Assembly (NCBI GenBank): GCA_002413325.1
Contig: DHWT01000312.1
Location: 1-5,169 of the forward strand
Source: Chitinophagaceae bacterium UBA5175
GTDB lineage: Bacteria; Bacteroidota; Bacteroidia; Chitinophagales; Chitinophagaceae
Length of the DNA stretch: 5,169 nt
Direction: 5' to 3'
Shown: in pieces, positions 1 through 5,102 of the stretch
Layout: each line of letters opens with the position of its first letter
How positions within the stretch are numbered: position 1 is the first letter of the stretch
Notes under the pieces: model-generated
What the model was told of the DNA's origin: nothing
Databases searched by the model: none
What the model saw: only the letters and a program-made list of their open reading frames with translations
Position numbers and translations under genes: made by a program

Positions 1-95
1 ATTGCCCTGATCATTACAGCCCTGCCCGGCGCCTGGTCAGGCGGATTTTATTCATTCAATACAGCCGGTATGAAAAAGGGAAGACGGTCAGCGGC
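1..95. other. Left edge, no assignable gene
   Basis: This stretch lies beyond the 3' end of the acyltransferase gene. On the plus strand one frame is open from the window edge to a TGA at 181-183 and another to a TAA at 120-122. Neither translation looks like a protein family I know, and both would run into the convergent acyltransferase gene, so I do not call them. On the minus strand there is a 13-codon ATG frame (53-55 down to a TAA at 14-16) whose stop overlaps a further ATG at 12-14 in a TAATG arrangement. That ATG could begin a next minus-strand gene, but only four codons are visible. A short hairpin sits at 30-43. Confidence 0.4.
30..53 (+). terminator. Candidate hairpin terminator for a plus-strand gene left of the window
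   Basis: CGCCTG at 30-35 and CAGGCG at 38-43 are perfect inverted copies separated by two bases. As RNA this would fold as a 5-bp GC-rich stem with a four-base loop. It is followed by the T-rich run ATTTTATTC (45-53). The position, just before the convergent acyltransferase 3' end at 96, is where a terminator for a plus-strand gene would sit. The stem is short and the T-run interrupted, so this is a weak call. Confidence 0.28.
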
Positions 96-1007
96 TTACA
101 CCTGTTTTGCGTTACCGGGTAAGTCCTCTCCAATCCAATTCTTTGCATATGCCTCATTCCAACTGTGTTTCCATCTCCGATGACTCCATAACCACATCTC
201 AGGATTCGCACGTATCACTTTTTCCATGAAACGGGCATATCGCAAAGTCAGTTCTCCTTCCTCTAATGCACCGGGATCTTCACACGCCACTTCTAAAAAG
301 GCATGATAGTAGCCACGCTTGGGTTTTACAATATAGGTAAACAGCACCGGTAAATTACCTGCTCTTGCTCCCTTTTCGGGACCTGACACGAACCCGGTAG
401 GCCGGCCAAAAAAATTCATCCAGTAAGCATTATTGAGGTTGCCCGGACTCTGGTCAGCAACAAGGCCCAGGAGATATTGGGTGTTCTTAAAAGTCTCCAT
501 GGATTGCTTCATATTGCCAGCAGCAATAAATTTATTTCCGTGCCGGACGCGCAACTGATACATTATTTTTTCCAACACGGCATTGCTTAGCGGCATATAT
601 ACCACCAGCACCTGGTATTTGGTGTGGCTGGCCAGCACATGATGGCCCCATTCCCAGTTAAAGGTATGTCCGAGGTGAAGCTGGCAACTTTTACCGGTTT
701 TAAATAAAGGGTCAAGCACTTCCCAGTTGGCCGTTATCCTTTTTTCCAGAAAACGCCTGGAAGCGCTGACCAATTTTATGGTTTCTATAAAGGAATCAAA
801 AAGGTTATGATAAAACGCTTTGGCTATTTTAACCCGCTCTGCATTTGATTTTTCCGGGAAAGCGGTTTCGAGGTTATTCATCGTAACCTTTTTCCGGTAG
901 CCCATTACATAATACACAACCCCGTATACCCCATCCGAAAGGATATACAATATGCGCATCGGCAGGAGGGAAAGCAGGTAAAAAAATCCGTATACAACAT
1001 AATACAT
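96..1007 (-). CDS. LpxL/HtrB-family lysophospholipid acyltransferase
   Basis: A 303-residue inner-membrane acyltransferase of the lipid A biosynthesis (LpxL/HtrB/LpxM) family, which transfers an acyl chain onto a lipid A precursor or a related lysolipid on the cytoplasmic face. Visible marks: a hydrophobic N-terminal anchor (about residues 3-35), then GYRKK and the N-L-x-x-A-F-P-E-K-S segment (about 36-54). The catalytic HX4E dyad is H114/E119 in HTFNWE. Next come DQSPGN (185-190), the FFGRP...GPEKGAR block (199-215) and WSHRRWK (274-280) near the end. Length is normal for the family. The open frame extends six codons upstream to a TTG at 1023-1025. I chose the ATG at 1005-1007 because family members typically begin M-Y-Y-x-V-Y-G; no good Shine-Dalgarno decides it. 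The exact acceptor (lipid A versus ornithine or other lipid) cannot be told from sequence, so I give no symbol. It stands alone: the next minus-strand gene upstream is 163 nt away. Confidence 0.93.
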   Translation of the reverse strand: MYYVVYGFFYLLSLLPMRILYILSDGVYGVVYYVMGYRKKVTMNNLETAFPEKSNAERVKIAKAFYHNLFDSFIETIKLVSASRRFLEKRITANWEVLDPLFKTGKSCQLHLGHTFNWEWGHHVLASHTKYQVLVVYMPLSNAVLEKIMYQLRVRHGNKFIAAGNMKQSMETFKNTQYLLGLVADQSPGNLNNAYWMNFFGRPTGFVSGPEKGARAGNLPVLFTYIVKPKRGYYHAFLEVACEDPGALEEGELTLRYARFMEKVIRANPEMWLWSHRRWKHSWNEAYAKNWIGEDLPGNAKQV

Positions 1008-1044
1008 ACGATCCGAATATACCAATTTACCACTTCTGATCCCA

Positions 1045-1064
1045 ATCCCTCCGGCAGTAGGGAT
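1045..1064. repeat. Small inverted repeat in the acyltransferase leader
   Basis: ATCCCT (1045-1050) and AGGGAT (1059-1064) are perfect inverted copies around an 8-nt spacer, 38 nt upstream of the acyltransferase ATG. It could be a protein-binding dyad or a weak mRNA hairpin. Further upstream on the minus strand lies an AT-rich stretch containing TACATTTT, which resembles the TAnnTTTG -7 box, but I found no TTG at the usual spacing. Function is unproven and a chance 6-bp dyad is quite possible. Confidence 0.3.
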
Positions 1065-1170
1065 GGCTCAAAATGTAATTATTAAAATTTCCCAACTTCT
1101 GACTCACCCACCGGGATACCCGGGTCTTCAGCATGATTTGTGTAAGTACACCGGGGAAGATAATATCCTG

Positions 1171-1614
1171 CTACTTTTTATAAAAAACATAGATCATTGC
1201 CTGCGGATCCGCTACTAATTTTACCGGTTTTGTATTACCGGATGTAAAAGTGGCCGTGCGAAATTCCAATTGTGAGGCCCTCGCCACGCCGACCTGCGCC
1301 CGGTCAAAAGGTTTTACCGTATATTTTTTCATGAGTGCGCTGTCGGGTGTCATTAGATGCGCCTTGAAATCGGTCGCCGGATGGTTGCTGTTATCATACA
1401 CAAAAAAAATGAGATAGCTGGTATTGGGTGATACGTTCACCGCTGCCTGTTGCGTGGGACCATATTTGATCAGGTATTTATACCCGTTTTTGAAAGCTCC
1501 GTTTTTTATCAGTCCGAACGCCTTATCTGCATCTGCGGAAAAATTGGTTGCGGACTGACAGTTGGCAGAGATGGAGCCCGCCAATAAAAAAGAAAGCAAT
1601 AAATACTTTTTCAT
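1171..1614 (-). CDS. Small secreted protein of unknown function
   Basis: I do not recognise this 147-residue protein. It starts with a clear Sec signal peptide: MKK, a hydrophobic core LLLSFLLAGSI, then S-A-N-C-Q, with cleavage probably near residues 18-20. C19 is not in a good lipobox (the -1 residue is N), so a lipoprotein is unlikely. The mature part of about 127 residues alternates short hydrophobic stretches with polar turns (for example Y-L-I-F-F-V-Y-D at 67-74 and the C-terminal I-Y-V-F-Y), which suggests a small all-beta periplasmic domain; this is inference. The frame runs 25 codons further upstream to an alternative start at 1689, but the signal peptide fixes the ATG at 1612-1614. 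A TAAAAATA at 1642-1649 (TATTTTTA on the coding strand) resembles a -7 box, without a TTG at good spacing. It is divergent from the DUF1080 gene (252 nt between starts) and 163 nt upstream of the acyltransferase; the three need not be related. Confidence 0.8.
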   Translation of the reverse strand: MKKYLLLSFLLAGSISANCQSATNFSADADKAFGLIKNGAFKNGYKYLIKYGPTQQAAVNVSPNTSYLIFFVYDNSNHPATDFKAHLMTPDSALMKKYTVKPFDRAQVGVARASQLEFRTATFTSGNTKPVKLVADPQAMIYVFYKK

Positions 1615-1866
1615 AAGACAACTTTTAGGTTTTTGTTTGAATAAAAATAGCATGATCCGCCGAGACCCGGCATTATTTTTCCTATCCAACAGGCGCGGGG
1701 CAACGCATCGGGTTAATCAGTTTTGAAAAAACTTTGCCGCCAGATCCCTTATCAAACTGTTCGAACCAGGTGTGTCCGGGTCTATATTGCAAAATTAACC
1801 AGTCTTCCGGCGTATATTGGTATTTTAGATTAGATTGTATTGACAAAAAATTTAAACGATTTGCAT

Positions 1867-2502
1867 ATGAAAAAATGGATTTGGTTGTCTGCCTCGCTGG
1901 TGGCGCTCTGTGCCTTCAGGTTCAATACATCTTTTGCGCAGGAATGGGTGCCTTTGTTCGACGGTCATTCACTGAACGGATGGAAAGTGGGCGAAAACGC
2001 AGGCACATTTTCAGTAAAAGACGGACAGATTGTGGTACATGGCCCCACAGCGCACCTGTTTTACGAAGGCGACTATCAAAATCATGTCTTTAAAAATTTC
2101 GAACTAAAGGTGGATGTGATGACCTATCCCGGCGCCAATTCAGGCATTTATTTTCATACCCAATACCAGGAAGGCGGATGGCCGAAGAAAGGATTTGAAG
2201 TGCAGGTGAACAATTCGCACACCGACTGGAAACGCACCGGCAGCCTGTACGACGTGGTCAATATAAAGGAAGTGTACGTGAAAGACATGGAATGGTTCAC
2301 CGAATACATCAAAGTGGAGGGGAAACATGTCGTCATAAAAATCAACGACAAAACGGTGGTGGACTACACCGAACCCAATGACTTTAAACCCGCGCCTGGA
2401 CAGGAAGGCCATTTTCTATCGAGCGGTACCTTCGCCTTACAGGGGCACGATCCGAACAGTGAAGTGCATTTCAAAAACATCCTGGTGAAAGTGACTGACT
2501 GA
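1867..2502 (+). CDS. Secreted DUF1080 / 3-keto-disaccharide hydrolase-domain protein
   Basis: A 211-residue single-domain protein of the DUF1080 (3-keto-disaccharide hydrolase, PF06439) family, a concanavalin-like beta-sandwich found in large numbers in Bacteroidota. Some members act on 3-keto-sugars; the substrate of this one is not evident. Residues 1-25 are a signal peptide ending T-S-F-A-Q, so the mature protein starts at E26 and is periplasmic or surface exposed. Family blocks in order: PLFDGHSLNGW (29-39), NSGIYFHTQ (91-99), GFEVQVNNSH (109-118), TGSLYDV (124-130), W-F-T-E-Y-I-K-V-E-G (143-152), I-N-D-K-T-V-V-D-Y-T-E (159-169), and the closing G-T-F-A-L-Q-G-H-D-P-N-S with V-H-F-K-N-I-L-V-K (187-208). 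Length is normal for a stand-alone domain. The frame has a TTG nine codons upstream, but the signal peptide fixes the ATG at 1867. No sugar oxidoreductase or TonB receptor partner is in view, so its pathway cannot be inferred from neighbours. Confidence 0.93.
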   Translation: MKKWIWLSASLVALCAFRFNTSFAQEWVPLFDGHSLNGWKVGENAGTFSVKDGQIVVHGPTAHLFYEGDYQNHVFKNFELKVDVMTYPGANSGIYFHTQYQEGGWPKKGFEVQVNNSHTDWKRTGSLYDVVNIKEVYVKDMEWFTEYIKVEGKHVVIKINDKTVVDYTEPNDFKPAPGQEGHFLSSGTFALQGHDPNSEVHFKNILVKVTD

Positions 2503-2555
2503 TCTTCCCGTCGTTGCTGAATGCATTAAATTTATTGGAAAATTGCTTTAAACAA

Positions 2556-2900
2556 ATGAGGTACCGGGTTTATGTTGTTGAGCTGTCAAAGCGGGTCTTT
2601 ACAGAAAGTACAAAATTCCGAACGGCCAATCCCCAATTTAACGGCGTGCTGGAATGTCTGTATGTGGGCATGACCAGTAAGACGCCGGCTGAGCGGTTCA
2701 GGCAGCATAAAACCGGGTATGTAAACCGGAAGGGTCATAAGCTCTCTGCCAATATCGTTCAGAAATACGGAATCTATTTGCGTCCGAGCCTGTACGATCC
2801 CATTAATCTGAAACCGATGAACAGGCAGGAAGCATTACTCATGGAGGAAAAACTGGCCCTGGATTTAAGAAGGCAGGGGTATGCCGTCTGGTTCAACTGA
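2556..2900 (+). CDS. GIY-YIG-like nuclease-fold protein
   Basis: A 114-residue cytoplasmic protein that reads as a divergent GIY-YIG domain. The first strand is R-V-Y-V-V-E-L (4-10) in place of GIY. The YIG equivalent is L-Y-V-G-M-T (35-40), followed by S-K-T-P-A-E-R-F-R-Q-H (41-51), which supplies the conserved arginine (R47 or R49) and histidine (H51). The C-terminal helix Q-E-A-L-L-M-E-E-K-L-A-L-D-L-R-R-Q-G-Y (91-109) would supply the metal-binding glutamate (E97 or E98). About 20 residues lie between the first strand and YVG, more than in compact GIY-YIG nucleases. Known family members cut DNA or repair or remodel it; activity here is inference. The open frame reaches a TTG at 2514; I prefer the ATG at 2556 because it sits directly before the first strand. 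It lies 53 nt after the DUF1080 stop on the same strand, so co-transcription is possible, but there is no functional link between the two. Confidence 0.82.
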   Translation: MRYRVYVVELSKRVFTESTKFRTANPQFNGVLECLYVGMTSKTPAERFRQHKTGYVNRKGHKLSANIVQKYGIYLRPSLYDPINLKPMNRQEALLMEEKLALDLRRQGYAVWFN

Positions 2901-3324
2901 TGTCAGAAACAGCGCCAACATGGGGTTAAACGATCCTTAATCAGACTAAATAGGGTTAGGTGTCTGGGAAGAAAATCCAGGAGCAGTGAATTTTTATAAG
3001 AAAAACAGGGTTGTTGAATTTGACAAGCCTATTTTCAAATCAGGTAATGACAAACGGACATCAGGATGAAACTCTCTTTGACTGGCAAATGATAAAAAAG
3101 AATTCCGCTAACAGGGTATTGGCAATATGGCGGGGCGACGGGTATATGCCCAACTTTTTATTCGCTTTTCGGCTTCAGCCCTATCCGGTGAATAACCCCA
3201 GTTGGCAGTTCTTATCATCATCTTTTGTAACTTTATTCAGCAGCAATTACGGACTGACGATTTTCAAATAACGCCACATCGCCAAGCCCTAGCAGTTATC
3301 GGCAAAATGTAGTTTAAAAAACAC
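2901..3324. other. Gene-poor stretch upstream of the Crp/Fnr gene
   Basis: No convincing gene lies in these 424 nt. A plus-strand frame starting at a TTG (3011) or an ATG (3047) runs to a TAA at 3269-3271. From the ATG it would encode 74 residues, preceded by a minimal AGG. Its translation is rich in F, S and N, has no recognisable motif, and overlaps the better-supported promoter at 3202-3235, so I do not call it. A loose inverted repeat, CTGG/CCAG around 2962-2983, follows the GIY-YIG-like gene but lacks a T-tract directly after it. Near the right end, ATAAC (3268-3272) and GTTAT (3295-3299) are inverted copies flanking a GC-richer core, somewhat like a recombination-site remnant. Nothing is seen on the minus strand. 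Confidence 0.55.
3202..3235 (+). promoter_or_regulatory. Candidate Bacteroidota-type promoter for the Crp/Fnr gene
   Basis: TTG at 3202-3204 and TAACTTTA at 3228-3235 match the Bacteroidota consensus (TTG at -33, TAnnTTTG at -7) except for the last base, with a 23-nt spacer at the upper limit usually quoted for the phylum. Transcription would start near 3242, giving a leader of about 80 nt before the ATG at 3325. No other sequence before this gene fits better. The call is by pattern only. Confidence 0.35.
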
Positions 3325-3906
3325 ATGGACAGTTCCCCACTTTTGTCTCAACTCAGACAGGTATATAAAGTTTCCGGGAAAGACTGCACAAGGATTATAC
3401 AGTTATTTCAGCCACTGGAGGTAAAAAAGAATGAACACCTTTTTCGTTCTGGAGAGATTGCCAGATATGTTTACTTTATAGATAAGGGATGCCTCAGACA
3501 ATACTATATTAACAATAACGGAGAAGAACGTACCATCTACTTCAAAACGGAGGCAGGCTGGTGCAGTGAACTGGTAAGCTTCCTGGACAATAAACCCACC
3601 GAATTAAACCTGCAGGCGCTTGAAGACAGTCAGCTACAAATCATCAGTCAGAAGAACTGGATCTATGCCGTAACCCATATTCAGTCTTTTACATTAGGCT
3701 TTATCAGAGCACAGCAGGACACGAATTATATGCTGAAAAAAAGACTTGCCGAAGCGACGGTTGAAACGCCGGAAGAAAAATACCTGCGTTTTATAAAAGA
3801 GGAACCGCTTTTATTGCAACGGTTACCGCTCTACCATATCGCATCTTATTTAGCCATGACGCCGGAAACCTTAAGCCGCATCAGGAAAAAAATTGCCAAT
3901 AAATAA
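3325..3906 (+). CDS. Crp/Fnr-family transcriptional regulator
   Basis: A 193-residue cytoplasmic DNA-binding regulator. Residues about 22-115 form the cyclic-nucleotide-binding-like beta roll: L-E-V-K-K-N-E-H-L-F-R-S-G-E (31-44), Y-V-Y-F-I-D-K-G-C-L-R-Q-Y-Y (48-61), then N-G-E-E-R-T-I-Y-F (65-73). The region where E. coli CRP has its cAMP-contacting G-E-x(7)-R-S/T is replaced by W-C-S-E-L-V-S-F-L-D-N-K (79-90), so cAMP binding is not expected, as is usual for this large Bacteroidota subgroup. A long dimer helix (about 116-142) leads to a C-terminal helix-turn-helix: I-A-S-Y-L-A-M-T-P-E-T-L-S-R-I-R-K-K (172-189), whose recognition helix is T-P-E-T-L-S-R-I-R-K-K. No FNR-type iron-sulfur cysteine set is present. 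The start is the ATG at 3325; no strong Shine-Dalgarno is visible. The cupin gene 67 nt downstream on the same strand is the obvious candidate target or co-regulated partner. The ligand is unknown. Confidence 0.93.
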   Translation: MDSSPLLSQLRQVYKVSGKDCTRIIQLFQPLEVKKNEHLFRSGEIARYVYFIDKGCLRQYYINNNGEERTIYFKTEAGWCSELVSFLDNKPTELNLQALEDSQLQIISQKNWIYAVTHIQSFTLGFIRAQQDTNYMLKKRLAEATVETPEEKYLRFIKEEPLLLQRLPLYHIASYLAMTPETLSRIRKKIANK

Positions 3907-3928
3907 ATTCTTATCCCAAATCAAGGAC

Positions 3929-3963
3929 TTTGCTGTTTCATCGAGGTAGTTTAGCGTACTAAA
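3929..3963 (+). promoter_or_regulatory. Candidate promoter with overlapping 14-bp dyad before the cupin gene
   Basis: TAGTTTAG at 3947-3954 resembles the Bacteroidota -7 box (one mismatch to TAnnTTTG). A TTTG lies at 3929-3932, but the spacer of 14 nt is short. Overlapping the -7-like element is a perfect hyphenated palindrome: TTTAG (3950-3954), CGTA, CTAAA (3959-3963). It ends 10 nt before the cupin ATG, a position where a bound dimer would block transcription. The octamer GTAGTTTA (3946-3953) also occurs at 3309-3316, just before the Crp/Fnr gene. A binding site for that regulator is a reasonable guess, not shown. Confidence 0.33.
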
Positions 3964-3973
3964 AATTACTCAT

Positions 3974-4417
3974 ATGAAAAGGGAAACAATTAAAGTAGGC
4001 CAGGTTACCATAGAGTTCCTGCTGGAAGCAGCGGACACCGGTGGTTCTGCTGCCCTGTTTGAATTTACAGTACCAACCGGCGCAAAAGTGCCCATACCGC
4101 ATTACCATGAGCATTTTGACGAGACCATTTATGGATTAGCGGGCATCATGACTTTCAATGTGGAAGGCCAGGCGATTGACATAGCGCCGGGTGAAACCTG
4201 CTTTATTCCCCGTGGTGCCGTTCATGGCTTTATCAATTTAAAAGACAGGGAAGCCAGGGCCCTGGCGGTGATCACCCCGGCGCTGCTCGGACCCATCTTC
4301 TTTAAAGAGGTTGCCGAAATCGTGCATGCAGGCGGACCCCCCGACCTGGAAAAATTAAAAATGGTCATGAAAAAACATGGGCTCGTTCCGGTACTGCCCA
4401 AACGGGAGACTGCATAA
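3974..4417 (+). CDS. Small cupin-domain protein
   Basis: A 147-residue single-domain cupin, probably cytoplasmic (no signal peptide). Both cupin motifs are intact. Motif 1 has H43-x-H45-x4-E50-x6-G57 in P-H-Y-H-E-H-F-D-E-T-I-Y-G-L-A-G. Motif 2 is G73-x5-P79-x-G81-x2-H84-x3-N88 in G-E-T-C-F-I-P-R-G-A-V-H-G-F-I-N. The metal ligands would be H43, H45, E50 and H84, so a divalent metal site is likely. The intermotif spacing of 15 residues is the classical microbial length. Family members include dioxygenases, isomerases and sugar-binding or sensor proteins; the substrate cannot be read from sequence. The tail (about 103-147) is helical and charged. Start is the ATG at 3974, with no alternative needed. 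It lies 67 nt after the Crp/Fnr gene, with its own candidate promoter and dyad, and is followed directly by a hairpin terminator, so the pair may be a regulator-target unit. Confidence 0.92.
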   Translation: MKRETIKVGQVTIEFLLEAADTGGSAALFEFTVPTGAKVPIPHYHEHFDETIYGLAGIMTFNVEGQAIDIAPGETCFIPRGAVHGFINLKDREARALAVITPALLGPIFFKEVAEIVHAGGPPDLEKLKMVMKKHGLVPVLPKRETA

Positions 4418-4418
4418 T

Positions 4419-4443
4419 CCTTCAGCTAACACCTGAGGTTTTA
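4419..4443 (+). terminator. Candidate intrinsic terminator after the cupin gene
   Basis: CCTTCAG (4419-4425) pairs with CTGAGG (4433-4438), giving six pairs with one bulged T and a 7-nt loop. TTTTAT (4439-4444) follows at once. The stem begins two bases after the cupin stop codon, as expected for a terminator of that transcript. The T-run is short and the stem imperfect, so efficiency is uncertain. The minus-strand reading has no T-run, so it would not serve the convergent VanZ gene. Confidence 0.5.
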
Positions 4444-4467
4444 TACGAGCGGATTCCCAATGGCCGG

Positions 4468-4518
4468 ATTTATCTCCATGAACGTCGGATGAAATGACTG
4501 GTGTGCATGGAGATAAAT
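4468..4518. repeat. Perfect 13-bp inverted repeat spanning the VanZ stop codon
   Basis: ATTTATCTCCATG (4468-4480) and CATGGAGATAAAT (4506-4518) are exact inverted copies around a 25-nt spacer. On the coding (minus) strand the first arm encodes F155-I-S-M158 of the VanZ-like protein and the second encodes W168-R169 and the TAA stop. The mRNA could form a 13-bp hairpin at the very end of the reading frame. No T-tract follows on the minus strand, so it is not a standard intrinsic terminator. It may stabilise the 3' end, assist termination between the convergent genes, or be the trace of a short inverted duplication. Confidence 0.75.
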
Positions 4519-4979
4519 ACCAGGAACAAAAAGGACCCGACATAAACAATCACCCGGTCCAGCTTTTCCGCATTCATATACTGATTGCATAAATCATACA
4601 ATTTCAGTCCAAGAAAGCCTCCGGCCGTATTGGTAATTACATCGGTTATGTCCGCCGCTCCGATGGCGAAGATATATTGAATGCATTCAGCGGTGACGCT
4701 GAAAACCAGTACAAAAACCCACTTAGGTAAGAATCCGGCTTTTTTGAAATTGACACTCAGCAACAAGCCAAAAGGAATAAAAAATATACAATTAAGTACC
4801 ATCTCTCCGTAATCAACTTTTCCATCTACTATTGATGGAGCAGCAAATGGAACCAGGTTAAGGCTTCTATGATGATAGTTGAGTACCCGCGAAATATGGA
4901 ACGTAAACTTGAATAACACCAGCCAGATGAGTGTCACCAGATATAAAGCCAGCAATCCCCTGGAAAATGCCTTTCCCAT
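4470..4979 (-). CDS. VanZ-family membrane protein
   Basis: A 169-residue integral membrane protein of the VanZ-like family (PF04892), named after the teicoplanin-resistance accessory protein; most chromosomal members have no proven function and a resistance role should not be assumed. About four to five membrane segments: 8-24, 60-75, 87-107, about 112-127 and 142-157. Family marks: N-L-V-P-F (41-45), E59-x3-N63-x3-F67-I-P-F-G71, S94-x3-E98-x2-Q101-Y102, then D110-x2-D113 and N117-T-A-G-G121. The open frame continues nine codons upstream to a TTG at 5004-5006, but the ATG at 4977-4979 has a strong Shine-Dalgarno (GGGGAGG) four bases upstream, which settles the start. The last 15 residues and the stop lie in an inverted repeat, so the short basic tail H-F-I-R-R-S-W-R may not be ancestral. 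It is convergent with the cupin (52 nt between stops) and divergent from the gene at the right edge. Confidence 0.9.
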   Translation of the reverse strand: MGKAFSRGLLALYLVTLIWLVLFKFTFHISRVLNYHHRSLNLVPFAAPSIVDGKVDYGEMVLNCIFFIPFGLLLSVNFKKAGFLPKWVFVLVFSVTAECIQYIFAIGAADITDVITNTAGGFLGLKLYDLCNQYMNAEKLDRVIVYVGSFLFLVFISMHTSHFIRRSWR

Positions 4980-4983
4980 ATTA

Positions 4984-4990
4984 CCTCCCC
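4984..4990 (-). promoter_or_regulatory. Strong Shine-Dalgarno of the VanZ-like gene
   Basis: On the minus strand GGGGAGG lies four bases before the ATG at 4979. It is by far the best ribosome binding site in the window, unusual for Bacteroidota where such sites are mostly absent, and it decides the start of this gene against the upstream TTG, from which translation would read through the site as R-G-G-N. Confidence 0.7.
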
Positions 4991-4996
4991 TGATTG

Positions 4997-5102
4997 TTTT
5001 GTACAACCAGATTAAAATTAAGGCAAAAAGAAAGTATTTGCGTAGCAGTTATTGAAAAGGCCACGACGATCAGGCGAATAAAATACCGAAATTTTGTACG
5101 AC
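4997..5102. repeat. Direct repeat TTTTGTAC(A/G)AC in the divergent intergenic region
   Basis: TTTTGTACAAC (4997-5007) and TTTTGTACGAC (5092-5102) match at 10 of 11 positions and face the same way. The first contains the 8-bp palindrome TTGTACAA (4999-5006) and lies 17 nt upstream of the VanZ ATG; the second ends directly at the ATG of the right-edge gene. They could be sites for one regulator acting on both divergent genes, or chance similarity in AT-rich DNA. Confidence 0.3.

Noticed and set aside
1111..1123. CCGGG-ATA-CCCGG inverted repeat between the two minus-strand genes
   Set aside because: Five base pairs with a 3-nt loop and no T-tract immediately after it on either strand, so not a convincing terminator.
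1659..1680. GC-rich hairpin GCCG/CGGC followed by ATTATTTTT, terminator-like on the plus strand
   Set aside because: No plus-strand gene ends before it; it lies in the leader of a minus-strand gene and the stem has only 4 bp.
1719..1733. AGTTTT-GAA-AAAACT inverted repeat in the divergent intergenic region
   Set aside because: Short and very AT-rich, readily expected by chance, with no associated gene signal.
1734..2093. Plus-strand open frame of 119 codons
   Set aside because: It overlaps the DUF1080 gene in another frame, starts at TTG, and its translation has no protein-like pattern; it is a shadow.
2140..2412. Minus-strand open frames opposite the DUF1080 gene
   Set aside because: They lie entirely antisense to a well-supported gene with intact family motifs and have no recognisable content.
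3011..3271. Plus-strand open frame of 86 codons (74 from the ATG at 3047)
   Set aside because: It starts at TTG or a poorly supported ATG, has no recognisable motif and an atypical composition, and overlaps the best promoter candidate for the Crp/Fnr gene. A small orphan gene cannot be fully excluded.
4468..4518. Site-specific invertible element
   Set aside because: The 25-nt spacer is far shorter than known invertible promoter segments, and no recombinase is visible.
4355..4549. Minus-strand open frame across the cupin/VanZ junction
   Set aside because: It overlaps both convergent genes in other frames and spans the candidate terminator; no supporting features.
4470..4979. Glycopeptide resistance gene
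   Set aside because: VanZ-like proteins are widespread in chromosomes without van clusters; no vanA/H/X or regulator genes are nearby, so a resistance role is not supported.
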